A stretch of DNA of 64,000 nt, taken from positions 698,501 to 762,500 of the forward strand of contig NZ_CP106753.1 in NCBI RefSeq assembly GCF_025642115.1, in the 5' to 3' direction. Source of the stretch: Chitiniphilus purpureus (GTDB taxonomy: Bacteria > Pseudomonadota > Gammaproteobacteria > Burkholderiales > Chitinibacteraceae). The position numbers and the translations under genes were made by a program. This document shows positions 46,002-54,678 of this stretch, piece by piece (within the stretch, counting starts at the first letter, position 1; each line of letters starts with the position of its first letter). The notes below the pieces were generated by a model. It was given only the letters and a program-made list of their open reading frames with translations, was not told the origin of the DNA and made no database searches.

Positions 46002-47615
46002 ATGACCGTGAATCCAACCCGCGTACAGGATGTGCGCACCCTGCAGACCGATGTGCTGGTGATCGGCGGCGGCCCCGCCGGCTGCTGGGCAGCCTGGCGG
46101 GCCACACAGGCGGGCGCCCGGGTGGTGCTGGCCGACAAGGGCTATGTCGGTACCTCCGGGGCGACGGCGCCGTCGGGCACCGGGGTGTGGTACGTGCCGC
46201 CCGAGGCCGAGGCGCGCGCGGCGGCGCTCGCCAGCCGCGAGGCACTCGGCGGCCACCTCGCCGATCGCGAGTGGGGCGAGCGCGTGCTCGACCAGACCTA
46301 CGCCAACCTCGAACAGGTGGCGCAGTGGGGCTATCCGTTCCCGGTGGATGATGCCGGCCGGCAACGCCGCACCTCGCTGCAAGGGCCCGAGTACATGAGG
46401 CTGATGCGTCGGGTGGTCAAGCAGGCCGGGGTCCGGGTGCTGGACCAGAGCCCGGCATTGCAGCTGCTGCTGGATGACGAGGGCGCGGTGGTCGGTGCCG
46501 AAGGGGTGGACCGGCAGCGCGACGAAACCTGGCGCGTGCATGCGGGTGCGGTGGTGCTGGCCACCGGCGGCTGCGCGTTTCTTTCCAATGCGCTGGGCTG
46601 CAATGTGCTGACCGGCGACGGCTACCTGATGGCGGCCGAGAGCGGGGCCGAGTTCTCCGGCATGGAGTTCTCCAATGCCTACGGGCTGTCGCCGGCGTTC
46701 TCGTCGGTGACCAAGTCGGCGTTCTACCGTTGGGCCACCTTCCGCGATGAGGATGGCCGCGTGATCGAGGGTGCCGGTGCCAAGCACGGCCGCAGCGTGA
46801 TCGCCCGCCATCTGGAAGCGGGAACGCAGGTCTACGCGCTGCTCGACTTGGCCAGCGAGGACGAGCGCCGCCACGCCCGCGGTGCCCAGCCCAATTTCTT
46901 CCTGCCATTCGACCGGGTCGGCATCGACCCCTTCACCCAGCTGTTCCCGATCACGTTGCGGCTGGAAGGCACGGTACGCGGCACCGGCGGGCTACGGCTG
47001 GTGGACCACGGCTGCGCCACTACGGTGCGTGGGCTGTATGCCGCAGGCGATGCGGCCACGCGCGAGCTGATCTGCGGCGGTTTCACCGGTGGCGGCAGCC
47101 ACAATGCCGCCTGGGCCACCTCGTCCGGCTGCTGGGCCGGGGAGGCCGCGGCGCGTTTCGCACTCCACCGGGGCGCGCGCGCCCACGGCCGCCCCGCCGC
47201 CGTCGCCACGCAATGGGGCGGACGTGTGCTGGATGCGCGCGCACTGGTGCGGGCGGTGCAGGCCGAGGTGCACCCCTATTCGAAGAACCTGTTCCGCAGC
47301 GCCGAGGGCCTGGCCGCCTCGCTGGCGCGGCTCGACGGCTACTGGCAGGCCGTGCGGCACAGTGCGCCGGCGCAAGCCGCCGCCGAGCGGATACGCGAAC
47401 GCGAGGCCGCAGCCATGCTGGCCACCGCGCGCTGGATGTACCGCAGTGCATTGGCACGCACCGAGACGCGCGGGATGCACAAGCGGCTCGACCATGCCGG
47501 CGAGGACCCGGCGCAACGGCACTACCTGTACAGCGGCGGGCTCGACCAGGTGTGGACGCGCAGCCACCGTGCGCCCTGGCATGGCACCCCGGGGCGCGAG
47601 GTGCTGGCGGCATGA
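46002..47615 (+). CDS. FAD-dependent oxidoreductase, AprA/fumarate-reductase-like (copy 1)
   Basis: A 537-residue flavoprotein of the succinate dehydrogenase/fumarate reductase/AprA superfamily. N-terminal dinucleotide motif LVIGGGPAGCWAAWRATQAG, capping domain in the middle, C-terminal FAD contacts TTVRGLYAAGDAATRELICGG and SGCWAGEAAARFAL, then a helical tail. It ends overlapping a ferredoxin gene by 4 bp (ATGA). The pairing with a two-cluster ferredoxin resembles AprAB of dissimilatory sulfur metabolism, but the sequence is divergent and the substrate unknown. Confidence 0.85.
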   Translation: MTVNPTRVQDVRTLQTDVLVIGGGPAGCWAAWRATQAGARVVLADKGYVGTSGATAPSGTGVWYVPPEAEARAAALASREALGGHLADREWGERVLDQTYANLEQVAQWGYPFPVDDAGRQRRTSLQGPEYMRLMRRVVKQAGVRVLDQSPALQLLLDDEGAVVGAEGVDRQRDETWRVHAGAVVLATGGCAFLSNALGCNVLTGDGYLMAAESGAEFSGMEFSNAYGLSPAFSSVTKSAFYRWATFRDEDGRVIEGAGAKHGRSVIARHLEAGTQVYALLDLASEDERRHARGAQPNFFLPFDRVGIDPFTQLFPITLRLEGTVRGTGGLRLVDHGCATTVRGLYAAGDAATRELICGGFTGGGSHNAAWATSSGCWAGEAAARFALHRGARAHGRPAAVATQWGGRVLDARALVRAVQAEVHPYSKNLFRSAEGLAASLARLDGYWQAVRHSAPAQAAAERIREREAAAMLATARWMYRSALARTETRGMHKRLDHAGEDPAQRHYLYSGGLDQVWTRSHRAPWHGTPGREVLAA

Positions 47616-47929
47616 TCGAACTCATCAGCGCCGAGCGCTGCATCAACTGCGACCTGTGCGTGCAGATCTGCCCCACCAACGTGTTCGATGTGGTGTCGGG
47701 CGACAACCCGGTGATCGCCCGCCAGCACGACTGCCAGACCTGCTTCATGTGCGAAGCCTATTGCCCGGTCGACGCGCTCTACGTGGCACCCTTCGCCGAG
47801 CGCACGGTGCCGGTGGTGCCGGCACAGCTGGAGGAGACGGCCCTGCTGGGCAGCTATCGCCGTGCCCTCGGCTGGAGCCCGGGCGGCCAGGCCGAGCCGG
47901 ACCAGAGCTTCCGGCTGCTGCGCGGCTAG
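47612..47929 (+). CDS. 2x[4Fe-4S] ferredoxin partner (copy 1)
   Basis: A 105-residue protein with two cluster motifs: Cys10, 13, 16, 20 (CINCDLCVQICP) and Cys41, 44, 47, 51 (CQTCFMCEAYCP), followed by a 50-residue tail. Likely takes electrons from the flavoprotein encoded immediately upstream. The stop TAG lies in a CTAG palindrome that also ends the opposing DUF971 gene. Confidence 0.92.
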   Translation: MIELISAERCINCDLCVQICPTNVFDVVSGDNPVIARQHDCQTCFMCEAYCPVDALYVAPFAERTVPVVPAQLEETALLGSYRRALGWSPGGQAEPDQSFRLLRG

Positions 47930-48243
47930 CCGCCGCTCCGGAGCGGTCCGTTTGCTGCCGTGGCCTCCTGCGTGGCGGCCAGCTGTTGCAGATAGGGCCA
48001 CGGATAGATGCCGCGCTCGTGGCCATCGGCAAAGCGCAGCTGCACCGCGTAGTGCCCCAGCGGCGCGAGTCCGGCCAGCGCGGTTGCGACGGGGACCGGC
48101 ACGGCCTGGCCGCGCAGCGCGGCAGCATGGCAATCGGCGCAGCGGCAGGCCGCACGCAGTGCCTGGGCGGAGAGCGTGGCGCTGCCATCCGGCCAGACCA
48201 GCGTCAGCGCCTGTGGAGTCAGGCGAATTTCGAGCGGCGTCAT
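47926..48243 (-). CDS. DUF971 protein
   Basis: A 105-residue DUF971 (GBBH-like N-terminal) domain: LTLVWPDGSATLSAQALRAACRCADC and HYAVQLRFADGHERGIYPWPYLQQL. The C-x-C-x-x-C cluster (RCADCH) may bind metal, and similar domains occur in gamma-butyrobetaine hydroxylases and beside Fe-S assembly genes. Last gene of the minus operon; its ATG overlaps the HEAT-protein stop. Perhaps it helps load clusters into the ferredoxin (inference). Confidence 0.85.
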   Translation of the reverse strand: MTPLEIRLTPQALTLVWPDGSATLSAQALRAACRCADCHAAALRGQAVPVPVATALAGLAPLGHYAVQLRFADGHERGIYPWPYLQQLAATQEATAANGPLRSGG

Positions 48244-49220
48244 GCCGTGGCCAGTCGGCTGATGGCCAGGCGCGCCGCCTTGCGTACCTCCGGATCGGGG
48301 TCGGCGGCGGCCACGTCAAGCGCGGCCTGGGCCGCGGGGTCGCCGATCTCGCCCAGTGCGATGGCAGCTTCCTTGCGCAGGTTGCCGACCGGGTGGGCGA
48401 GGCTGGCGATCAGCGCCGGCAGCGCGGCGGCGTCGCCGATCAGGCCGAGCGCGCGGGCCGCCTTGATCCGCACCTGCCAGATATCGTGTTCCAGCGTGCC
48501 GATCAGCGTCGGCGCCGCGCCGGCCAGCCGCAGCTTGCCCAGCGTGGCGGCGGCTTCCTCGCGCACCGGCCACTGCGGGTCGGCCAGTGCCGCCAGCAGC
48601 GCCGGCAGCACGATATCGCTGCCGGCATAGCCCAGTGCGCCGGTGGCGGCACGCCGGACTTCGGCATCCGGGTCGTGCCGGGCCAGCCTGGCCAGCTCGG
48701 GCAGCGCGTCGGCCAGCTTGAGCCAGCCAAGCACGCCCACCGCTTCGCGCCGCACGGCGGCATCGGCGTGCGGCAGCGCCGCCAGTGCCGCATCGCCCGC
48801 CTGCGGCACCCGCAGTTCGCGCAGCGCCCGCAATGCGGCGGCGCGGGCGAAGGCATCCGGGTGCCGCGCCCAGGGCAGCAGCGCGGGGCCGGCCTCGCGC
48901 GCCTTCAGCTCGGACAGGGTCTGCGCCGCCGCCTCGCGCACCGCCGCCTCAGGGTCGAGCAGGCGCGCGGCCAGTTGTCCGGCCAGCGTGACGGCGGCGT
49001 CCGGTTCGTCCCAGCCGGCCACAAGGCGTGCGGCTTCGGCACGCACGGTGCCATCCGGGTCGTCCAGCGCGGCCAGCAGTGCCGGCAGGTGGTCCGGGTC
49101 GCCGTGGTCGGCCAGTTCGATCAGCGCGATGCGGCGGGTGGCGGCGTCGGTGTCGCTCAGCCGGGGCGTCAGCGCCAGGTAGTCGGGGTCGCCGCTCAGT
49201 GCGGCCAGGGTGTCGGTCAT
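48240..49220 (-). CDS. HEAT-repeat protein
   Basis: A 326-residue all-helical solenoid of about nine to ten HEAT/PBS-lyase repeats of roughly 31 residues (for example PDAEVRRAATGALGYAGSD, PQWPVREEAAATLGKLRLAG, PVGNLRKEAAIALGEIGDP). No catalytic motif. Such solenoids act as scaffolds or in cofactor attachment. It is translationally coupled to DUF971 downstream and lies 10 bp after the ATPase gene, an unusual companion of an ABC importer. Confidence 0.9.
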   Translation of the reverse strand: MTDTLAALSGDPDYLALTPRLSDTDAATRRIALIELADHGDPDHLPALLAALDDPDGTVRAEAARLVAGWDEPDAAVTLAGQLAARLLDPEAAVREAAAQTLSELKAREAGPALLPWARHPDAFARAAALRALRELRVPQAGDAALAALPHADAAVRREAVGVLGWLKLADALPELARLARHDPDAEVRRAATGALGYAGSDIVLPALLAALADPQWPVREEAAATLGKLRLAGAAPTLIGTLEHDIWQVRIKAARALGLIGDAAALPALIASLAHPVGNLRKEAAIALGEIGDPAAQAALDVAAADPDPEVRKAARLAISRLATA

Positions 49221-49230
49221 GGGCGTTCCG

Positions 49231-50088
49231 TCAGATGGCGAATTGCAGGGCATGCACGTCGGGCGCGCCCAGCGGCGTCAGCCGCGGCAGCGGCTGGGCC
49301 GGTGCGTCGTGGTGCAGCAGCGCGAGGCAATGGCGCTTGAGCGCAATGAAGTCGGCGCTGGTCGAGAGCGCGGCATCGCGCGGGCGGGCGAATGGCAGCC
49401 GCAGATCCTCGACGATGCGGCCCGGGCGTGGGCCCATCACCAGGATGCGATCGGCCAGGAACAACGCTTCGTCGATATCGTGGGTGACGAACACCACGGT
49501 GGTGCCAAAGCGTGCCCATACGTCGAGCAGCAGTTGCTGCATCTTCAGCCGGGTAAGCGCATCGAGCGCGCCGAACGGTTCGTCCATCAGCAGTACGCGC
49601 GGCTGGCCGATCAGCACGCGGGCGATTTCCACCCGCTGCTGCATGCCGCCGGAGAGCTGCGACGGATAGCGCTGCTCGAAACCGGCGAGCCCCACCAGCG
49701 CCAGCAGTTCCTGCGCGGCGGCATGGCGTTCGGCGCGTTTGAGTCCGCGCATCTTGAGGCCAAAGGCCACGTTGTCGATCACCCGCCGCCACGGGAACAG
49801 CGTGTGGTGCTGGAATACCAGGCCGCGCTCGGGCGAGGGCCCGGTGACGCTGGCCCCATCGACGTGCAGCGCGCCAGAGGCGGGCGCCAGGTGGCCGGCC
49901 AGCGCGCCGAGCAGCGTCGATTTGCCGCAACCCGATGGCCCGAGCAGGCAGACGAACTCGCCCGGTGTGATGTCGAGCGTGACGTCCTCGACCGCGGTGA
50001 AGGCATCCTTGCCGTGGCCGACGCGGATGGCCACCTGGTCAAGCGCGATGCGGCCAGCGGTGGTGGCAAGCGGAAGCGGCGCGTTCAT
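49231..50088 (-). CDS. ABC importer ATPase (SsuB/TauB-like), second system
   Basis: A 285-residue ATPase: Walker A GPSGCGKST, Q-loop FQHHTLFPWRRV, signature LSGGMQQRV, Walker [12 protein letters not shown], switch THDIDEALFLAD. About 25 extra residues follow the usual end (PLPRLTPLGAPDVHALQFAI). The ATG at 50088 overlaps the permease stop by 4 bp. Confidence 0.93.
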   Translation of the reverse strand: MNAPLPLATTAGRIALDQVAIRVGHGKDAFTAVEDVTLDITPGEFVCLLGPSGCGKSTLLGALAGHLAPASGALHVDGASVTGPSPERGLVFQHHTLFPWRRVIDNVAFGLKMRGLKRAERHAAAQELLALVGLAGFEQRYPSQLSGGMQQRVEIARVLIGQPRVLLMDEPFGALDALTRLKMQQLLLDVWARFGTTVVFVTHDIDEALFLADRILVMGPRPGRIVEDLRLPFARPRDAALSTSADFIALKRHCLALLHHDAPAQPLPRLTPLGAPDVHALQFAI

Positions 50089-50870
50089 CGCGTCGCGCCC
50101 TGCCAGGGCATGGCCAGCCGGCCGAGCGCGCGGATCAGCGCGCTGCTGCCCATGCCCAACACACCGATCAGCAGCATGCCGACCACGATGTTGGCGTAGT
50201 TCTGCAAGGTGTAGCTCTCCCAGGTGTAGTAGCCGATACCGAACTGCCCCGAGATCATCTCGGCGGTGACGAGGCAGAACCAGCAGGTGCCCATGCCGAT
50301 GGCAAGGCCGGTGACGATGGCGGGTGCGGCGCCGGGCACGACCACTTCGGCGAACACGCGCCAGCGCCGTGCGCCCAGGCTGCGCGCCGAGGCGATGAGG
50401 CGCGCATCGACACCTTCCACGCCGTGGATGGTGGCGAGCAGGATGGGAAACAGCGCGCCGACGAAGGTGATGAACATCATCGACGCCTCGGATGACGGAA
50501 ACAGCAGTACCGACAGCGGAATCCACGCTACCGCCGGGATCGGCCGCAGCACCTCCAGCGGCGGCAGCAGCGTGCCGCGCGCCCAGCCGAAGCGGCCGAT
50601 GGCAAGGCCGAGCGCGATGCCGGCAATCGCCGCGGCGGCGAAGCCCGCGAACACCCGGTAGAGGCTGTGCCCCAGGTGGAACAGCAGCTTGGGCGATTGC
50701 ACCAGCGCCTGCCCGGCCTCCCACACTTCGCGCGGCGACGGTGCGTTGGCGAAGGTGACGAGGCCCAGGTGCGGCTTGTAGGTGGCCAACAGGTGCCACA
50801 GCAGCACGCTGGCGAGCAGCGATGCGGCGGGCAGCACCCCGGCAGCCGGGTTGAGATGAAGTGCGCGCAT
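50085..50870 (-). CDS. ABC importer permease (SsuC/TauC-like), second system
   Basis: A 261-residue permease, about six helices; EAA-type loop ARLIASARSLGARRWRVFAEVVVPGA. It also has GTCWFCLVTAEMISGQFGIGYYTW, typical of nitrate/taurine-type permeases. Unlike the first region, a single permease gene matches the single ATPase, so this is a complete homodimeric importer. Confidence 0.92.
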   Translation of the reverse strand: MRALHLNPAAGVLPAASLLASVLLWHLLATYKPHLGLVTFANAPSPREVWEAGQALVQSPKLLFHLGHSLYRVFAGFAAAAIAGIALGLAIGRFGWARGTLLPPLEVLRPIPAVAWIPLSVLLFPSSEASMMFITFVGALFPILLATIHGVEGVDARLIASARSLGARRWRVFAEVVVPGAAPAIVTGLAIGMGTCWFCLVTAEMISGQFGIGYYTWESYTLQNYANIVVGMLLIGVLGMGSSALIRALGRLAMPWQGATR

Positions 50871-50880
50871 CGCCCCGGCC

Positions 50881-52293
50881 TCAGTGGCTGGCCAGCTTGG
50901 CGGCGGGTTGGATGCTGGCGTAGTCCACTACCTTGGCGTGGTTGGCCTTGGCCCAGGTCGCGGCGGCATCCTTGAGCAGGAAGGCGGCGAGCTGGCCCTT
51001 GCCGTCCTGGGCGAACCAGGCCTGGCGCGCCAAGAGCTTGATGCCGCTGCCGTAGTCCTGCGCGTAGATCACGCGGATGCGCTTGCCGCCGGCCTCGATG
51101 CGGCGGGCGTCGGCCACGGCCGCTTCCAGCGTGGCGTAGTGGCGCACCTTGGGCTCGCCCTCGACCCACACCTGACCCAGCCGGCGGAAATCGGTGATCG
51201 GCTTGCCGGTGAGCACGTCCTTGGCGTTGAGCGGCAGCTTGCTGTAGTCCTTGAGCTGCGCTTCGTAGTCGAGCCCGGCCTGCTTGAAGGCGGCGCGGAT
51301 GTAGCGATCATCGACAAAGCTCGCCACGTCGAGATCGGCATCGGTGCGCTTGAGGTAACGCAGCGTCTCGATCGAGGTCTTCAGCGCCTGACGGTACTCG
51401 GGTTTCCAGCTGAAATCACGCGTCTGCAGGCCGAGTGGGCCGTGGAACAGGTAGGCGACCTCGGCCTCGATGCCAGTGGTCTTCTCGATCAGGTCGCTGT
51501 ATTTCTCGGGCTCGGCGGCGAACAGCCGGTCGGCCTCGATCGCGGCGCGCAGGAAGGCGGTCACGACTTCCGGATATTTCCTGGCGAATTCGGCGTTGAC
51601 CAGCGAGCCGTGGAAGGTCGGGGTCTTCGCCTGCGAGCCGTCGAAGATCTTGCGAGCAAAGCCGCGGTACGGGAACAGCTCGGCGAACGGCACAAAATCG
51701 GCATGCGCGTCGATCTTGTTCGCCTGCAGCGCGGGCCCGGCCACCTCGGGCGCCTGGGTGATGATGGTGACGTCCTTCTCCGGATCGATACCATTGGCCT
51801 TCAGCGCGCGCAGCAGCATGCCGTGCGAAGTGGAGGCGAACGGCACCGAGATGGCCTTGCCGCGCAGCTCGGTGATGGACTGGATCGGTGACGCCTTGGG
51901 CACGACGATGCCGTTGCCGCTGCCCTGCGTGCTGCCCGACAGCACGGTGATGAAGAGGCTCTTCTTGCCGGCCTTGTCGAAGGCGGCACCATTCAGCGAG
52001 CCGGGGAAATCGGCCATCGAGCCGATGTCGAGCTTGTCGGCGACCATCTCGTTGGTGAGCGGCGCGCCGGAGGTGAAGTTCTTCCACTGGATGTCGTACT
52101 GCGCATCCTTGTACTTGCCGTCGCGCGGCAGGTATTTCTCCAGGAGCTTCAGCTCGCGGATCAGCACGCCGCCGGTAGCGCAATTGATGGTGGTGTCCTG
52201 CGTGCCGATGGCGATACGGATCGTTTCAGCGTGCGCGAGGCCAGCGGTGAAGAGGGCAAGCGCGAGCGCGCCGAGTTGGTGGGTGAGTTTCAT
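50881..52293 (-). CDS. Large substrate-binding protein, second system
   Basis: A 470-residue periplasmic binding protein: signal MKLTHQLGALALALFTAGLAHA, then IRIAIGTQDTTINCATGG, EMVADKLDIGSMADFPG and STSHGMLLRALKANG. It is about 110 residues longer than the four binding proteins of the first region. The added C-terminal part (from about residue 360, KPITDFRRLGQVWVEGE) forms a separate module also found in some sulfonate/nitrate-type relatives. Ligand unknown. Confidence 0.88.
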   Translation of the reverse strand: MKLTHQLGALALALFTAGLAHAETIRIAIGTQDTTINCATGGVLIRELKLLEKYLPRDGKYKDAQYDIQWKNFTSGAPLTNEMVADKLDIGSMADFPGSLNGAAFDKAGKKSLFITVLSGSTQGSGNGIVVPKASPIQSITELRGKAISVPFASTSHGMLLRALKANGIDPEKDVTIITQAPEVAGPALQANKIDAHADFVPFAELFPYRGFARKIFDGSQAKTPTFHGSLVNAEFARKYPEVVTAFLRAAIEADRLFAAEPEKYSDLIEKTTGIEAEVAYLFHGPLGLQTRDFSWKPEYRQALKTSIETLRYLKRTDADLDVASFVDDRYIRAAFKQAGLDYEAQLKDYSKLPLNAKDVLTGKPITDFRRLGQVWVEGEPKVRHYATLEAAVADARRIEAGGKRIRVIYAQDYGSGIKLLARQAWFAQDGKGQLAAFLLKDAAATWAKANHAKVVDYASIQPAAKLASH

Positions 52294-52340
52294 TCAGGTC
52301 TCCAGTGGTTTTTGTATGGGTGAAGCAGCGGCAGCTAAGA

Positions 52341-52449
52341 GCGGTTAACAAAGCCCAGCGAAGCGGTCCTGGCGCGAAGCGCGAAGCGTAGACAGTACAA
52401 GTCGTACGGCAAGCGAGCGCGACACAGCCAGGAGGGCTTTGTTAGCCGC
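52341..52449. repeat. 109-bp imperfect palindrome between ferredoxin and binding-protein genes
   Basis: Outer arms GCGGTTAACAAAGCCC (52341-52356) and GGGCTTTGTTAGCCGC (52434-52449) pair at 15 of 16 positions; TCCTGGC (52367-52373) pairs with GCCAGGA (52427-52433) inside. The whole element would fold as a long hairpin. It fills the gap within an operon, so it may be a MITE-like insertion or an mRNA-processing or attenuating structure. Confidence 0.75.
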
Positions 52450-52450
52450 G

Positions 52451-52699
52451 CTAACGCAGCAAATAGGGGATGTCGACTTGCACCGCCCCGGTCGGGCAAT
52501 CCTTCTCGCACGGCATGCAGTACCAGCATTCGTCGAAGGCCATGTAGGCCTTGCCGCGGGTGAGGTCGATGGCCAGCACATCGAGCGGGCAGACGTCGAC
52601 GCATACGGTGCAGCCCTTGTCGGCAATGCACTTTTCATCGTCGATGCGCACCGGCACGCTGCTGCGCTGCTGGGCGAGGGAAAAGGTGGGAAAGCTCAT
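52451..52699 (-). CDS. 2x[4Fe-4S] ferredoxin, AprB-like (copy 2)
   Basis: An 82-residue protein. Cluster I ligands are Cys24, 30, 33, 37 with a five-residue first gap (CIADKGCTVCVDVCP), cluster II Cys58, 61, 64, 68 (CWYCMPCEKDCP). The widened first gap and the W-Y/E-C pattern recall AprB of APS reductase. Its ATG overlaps the flavoprotein stop by 4 bp. Confidence 0.9.
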   Translation of the reverse strand: MSFPTFSLAQQRSSVPVRIDDEKCIADKGCTVCVDVCPLDVLAIDLTRGKAYMAFDECWYCMPCEKDCPTGAVQVDIPYLLR

Positions 52700-54426
52700 G
52701 CCGGTACGGCCTCCTTGTTGATTCGCAGTTGTTGGTAGGCGGCGTGTTCGTCCCGGTCCATCGCGATCACGTAGGGCGCCAGCGGCCGCTTGAAGCACGC
52801 CATCTCGCCAGCGGCGTTCTTGTGGAGCTGCACGTGGACGCGCCATTCGGCGTCGTTGCGCTCCGGGTAGTCGACGCGGGCGTGGTAGAGCCCCCAGCGG
52901 CTTTCGGTGCGGTAGAGCGAGGCGCGCGCGGCCATCTCGGCGCAATCGCGGATCGCGTGCACTTCCATCGCCCGCATCAGCTCGTGCGGATTGCGCGCGT
53001 GCAGCAGCTCAAGGTCATCGCGGATCGCCTCGAAGCGCTCCAGCCCGAGCTGCATCTTGCGGGTGACCTTGGGCGGTTGCAGGTAGTCGTTCACCATGCG
53101 GCGCAGCTTGTATTCCACCTGGGCCGGCGGCAGGCCGGCTTCGCGCAGCAAGGGCGCCCACACCCGCTGGCGCTCGGCGTCGATCTGGCTTGCAGCCACA
53201 ACGGCATGGCTGTGCGCCTGCGCATGGCGCGCCGCCGACTCGCCGGCGAAGCGGCCGTAGACGAAGGCGCCCAGCATGTAGTTGTGCGGCACGCACGCCA
53301 TGTCGCCGGCGGAGTAGAGGCCAGGCACGGTGGTGGCCGCGTGCTCGTCCACCCACACGCCGGAGGCCGAATGGCCGCTGCACAGGCCGATCTCGGAGAT
53401 GTGCATCTCGACCATGCGCTCGCGGTAGTCGGTGCCGCGCCCGGCATGGAAGCGGCCCCGGCTGGGGCGCTCGTTGGTGTGCAGGATGGTTTCGATGGTG
53501 CTGATGGTTTCCTCGGCCAGATGATCGAGCTTGAGGAACACCGGGCCATTGCCGCCGGAGAGCTCGTTGTGGAACTCCTGCATCATCTGGCCGGACCAGT
53601 AGTCGCACTCGATGAAGCGCTCGCCGCGGCTGTTGGTGGTGTAGCCGCCGAACGGACCGGTGACATAGGCGCAGGCCGGGCCGTTGTAGTCCTTGATCAG
53701 CGGGTTGATCTGGAAGCATTCGATGCCTGACAACTCCGCCCCGGCGTGGTAGGCCATGCTGTAGCCATCGCCGGCATTGGTCGGGTTCTCGTAGGTGCCG
53801 AACAGGTAGCCCGAGGCCGGCAAACCCAGCCTTCCGGCCGCACCGCACGCCAGCACCACCGATTTGGCACGCACCACGTGGAAGTCGCCGGTGCGGCAGT
53901 CGAAGGCGAAGGTGCCGGCGATGCGGCCGTCCTCGCCGACGATCAGCCGGGTGGCCACCAGGCGGTTGGTGATCTCGACCCGGTGTTTCTTCAGCTGCCG
54001 GTACAGCACCTTCTTGATGTCATGGCCTTCGGGCATGGGCAGCACGTAAGTACCCAGGTGGTGCACCTTGCGCATTGCATAGTCGCCGGTCTCATCCTTC
54101 TCGAACTTCACGCCCCAGCGGTCGAGCTCTTCGATCATGGCGTAGCTGTGCTCTGCGTAGGCGAGGATGGTCTTCTGGTTGACGATGCCGTCGTTGGCGG
54201 CGGTGATCTCGCGTACGTACTGCTCGGGCGTGGCAAAGCCCGGCACCACGGCGTTGTTGAGCCCATCCATGCCCATGGAGATGGCACCGCTGCGCTTCAC
54301 ATGCGCCTTTTCCAACAGCAGCACCTTGAGATCGGGCCCGGCCTGCTTGGCCTTGACCGCGGCCATCGGCCCGGCGGTGCCGCCGCCGATGACAAGGACA
54401 TCAACCTCGCGTTCGAGGGTGTTCAT
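52696..54426 (-). CDS. AprA-like FAD oxidoreductase (copy 2)
   Basis: A 576-residue flavoprotein. Dinucleotide motif VLVIGGGTAGPMAAVKAKQ, then EKAHVKRSGAISMGMDGLNN, which is close to the corresponding AprA segment, DYAMRKVHHLGTYVLPMPEG, the FAD contacts TTVPGLYSAGDMACVPHNYM and a C-terminal helical domain with RTESRWGLYHARVDYPERND. It is the nearest to APS reductase alpha in the window. With the ferredoxin it should make a soluble redox enzyme for a sulfur oxyanion or C-S compound; the substrate is not known. First gene of a seven-gene operon that includes an importer. Confidence 0.86.
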   Translation of the reverse strand: MNTLEREVDVLVIGGGTAGPMAAVKAKQAGPDLKVLLLEKAHVKRSGAISMGMDGLNNAVVPGFATPEQYVREITAANDGIVNQKTILAYAEHSYAMIEELDRWGVKFEKDETGDYAMRKVHHLGTYVLPMPEGHDIKKVLYRQLKKHRVEITNRLVATRLIVGEDGRIAGTFAFDCRTGDFHVVRAKSVVLACGAAGRLGLPASGYLFGTYENPTNAGDGYSMAYHAGAELSGIECFQINPLIKDYNGPACAYVTGPFGGYTTNSRGERFIECDYWSGQMMQEFHNELSGGNGPVFLKLDHLAEETISTIETILHTNERPSRGRFHAGRGTDYRERMVEMHISEIGLCSGHSASGVWVDEHAATTVPGLYSAGDMACVPHNYMLGAFVYGRFAGESAARHAQAHSHAVVAASQIDAERQRVWAPLLREAGLPPAQVEYKLRRMVNDYLQPPKVTRKMQLGLERFEAIRDDLELLHARNPHELMRAMEVHAIRDCAEMAARASLYRTESRWGLYHARVDYPERNDAEWRVHVQLHKNAAGEMACFKRPLAPYVIAMDRDEHAAYQQLRINKEAVPA

Positions 54427-54545
54427 GGTTTGCTTCCTTGAATAAAACGGGTTTCGCCCCGCCGACCGAAGCGGCGGGCTGGATGGGTGCCTGCCCGGCA
54501 CAAAAAAACATGTCCGCCCGGCCAGCCCACGAGCGCAGCGAGGCC

Positions 54546-54639
54546 CCCTCGCGGCGGCGAGGGCGAGGGGAGGCGGGGTGGAACAAGAGGGTTGCGTTGG
54601 GCGGCATGCCACTTTCCGGACGCGCCCGGCTTTGCCGGG
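54546..54639. repeat. Dispersed intergenic repeat, copy C
   Basis: CCCTCGC-GGCG-GCGAGGG at 54546-54563 and CCCGGC-TTT-GCCGGG at 54625-54639, 79 bp apart as in copy A (16374-16467). It fills most of the 252-bp gap between the GntR gene and the flavoprotein operon. Possible transcription terminator or processing site after the regulator gene. Confidence 0.7.
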
Positions 54640-54678
54640 AGCTTGCAGAAAGTGGATGCCCTGGGTCGATAAAACGTG

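Noticed and set aside
43707..46874. Minus-strand open frame of more than 1000 codons across several genes
   Set aside because: It runs antisense to clear genes with motifs (methyltransferase, flavoprotein) and in another frame through the metallo-beta-lactamase. Its translation is rich in Arg, His and Gln with no motif. It comes from GC-biased third positions.
52341..52449. Integron attC site
   Set aside because: The arms contain TAACAAAG-like bases but no RYYYAAC/GTTRRRY core pair in the right place, and no integrase or cassette array is near.
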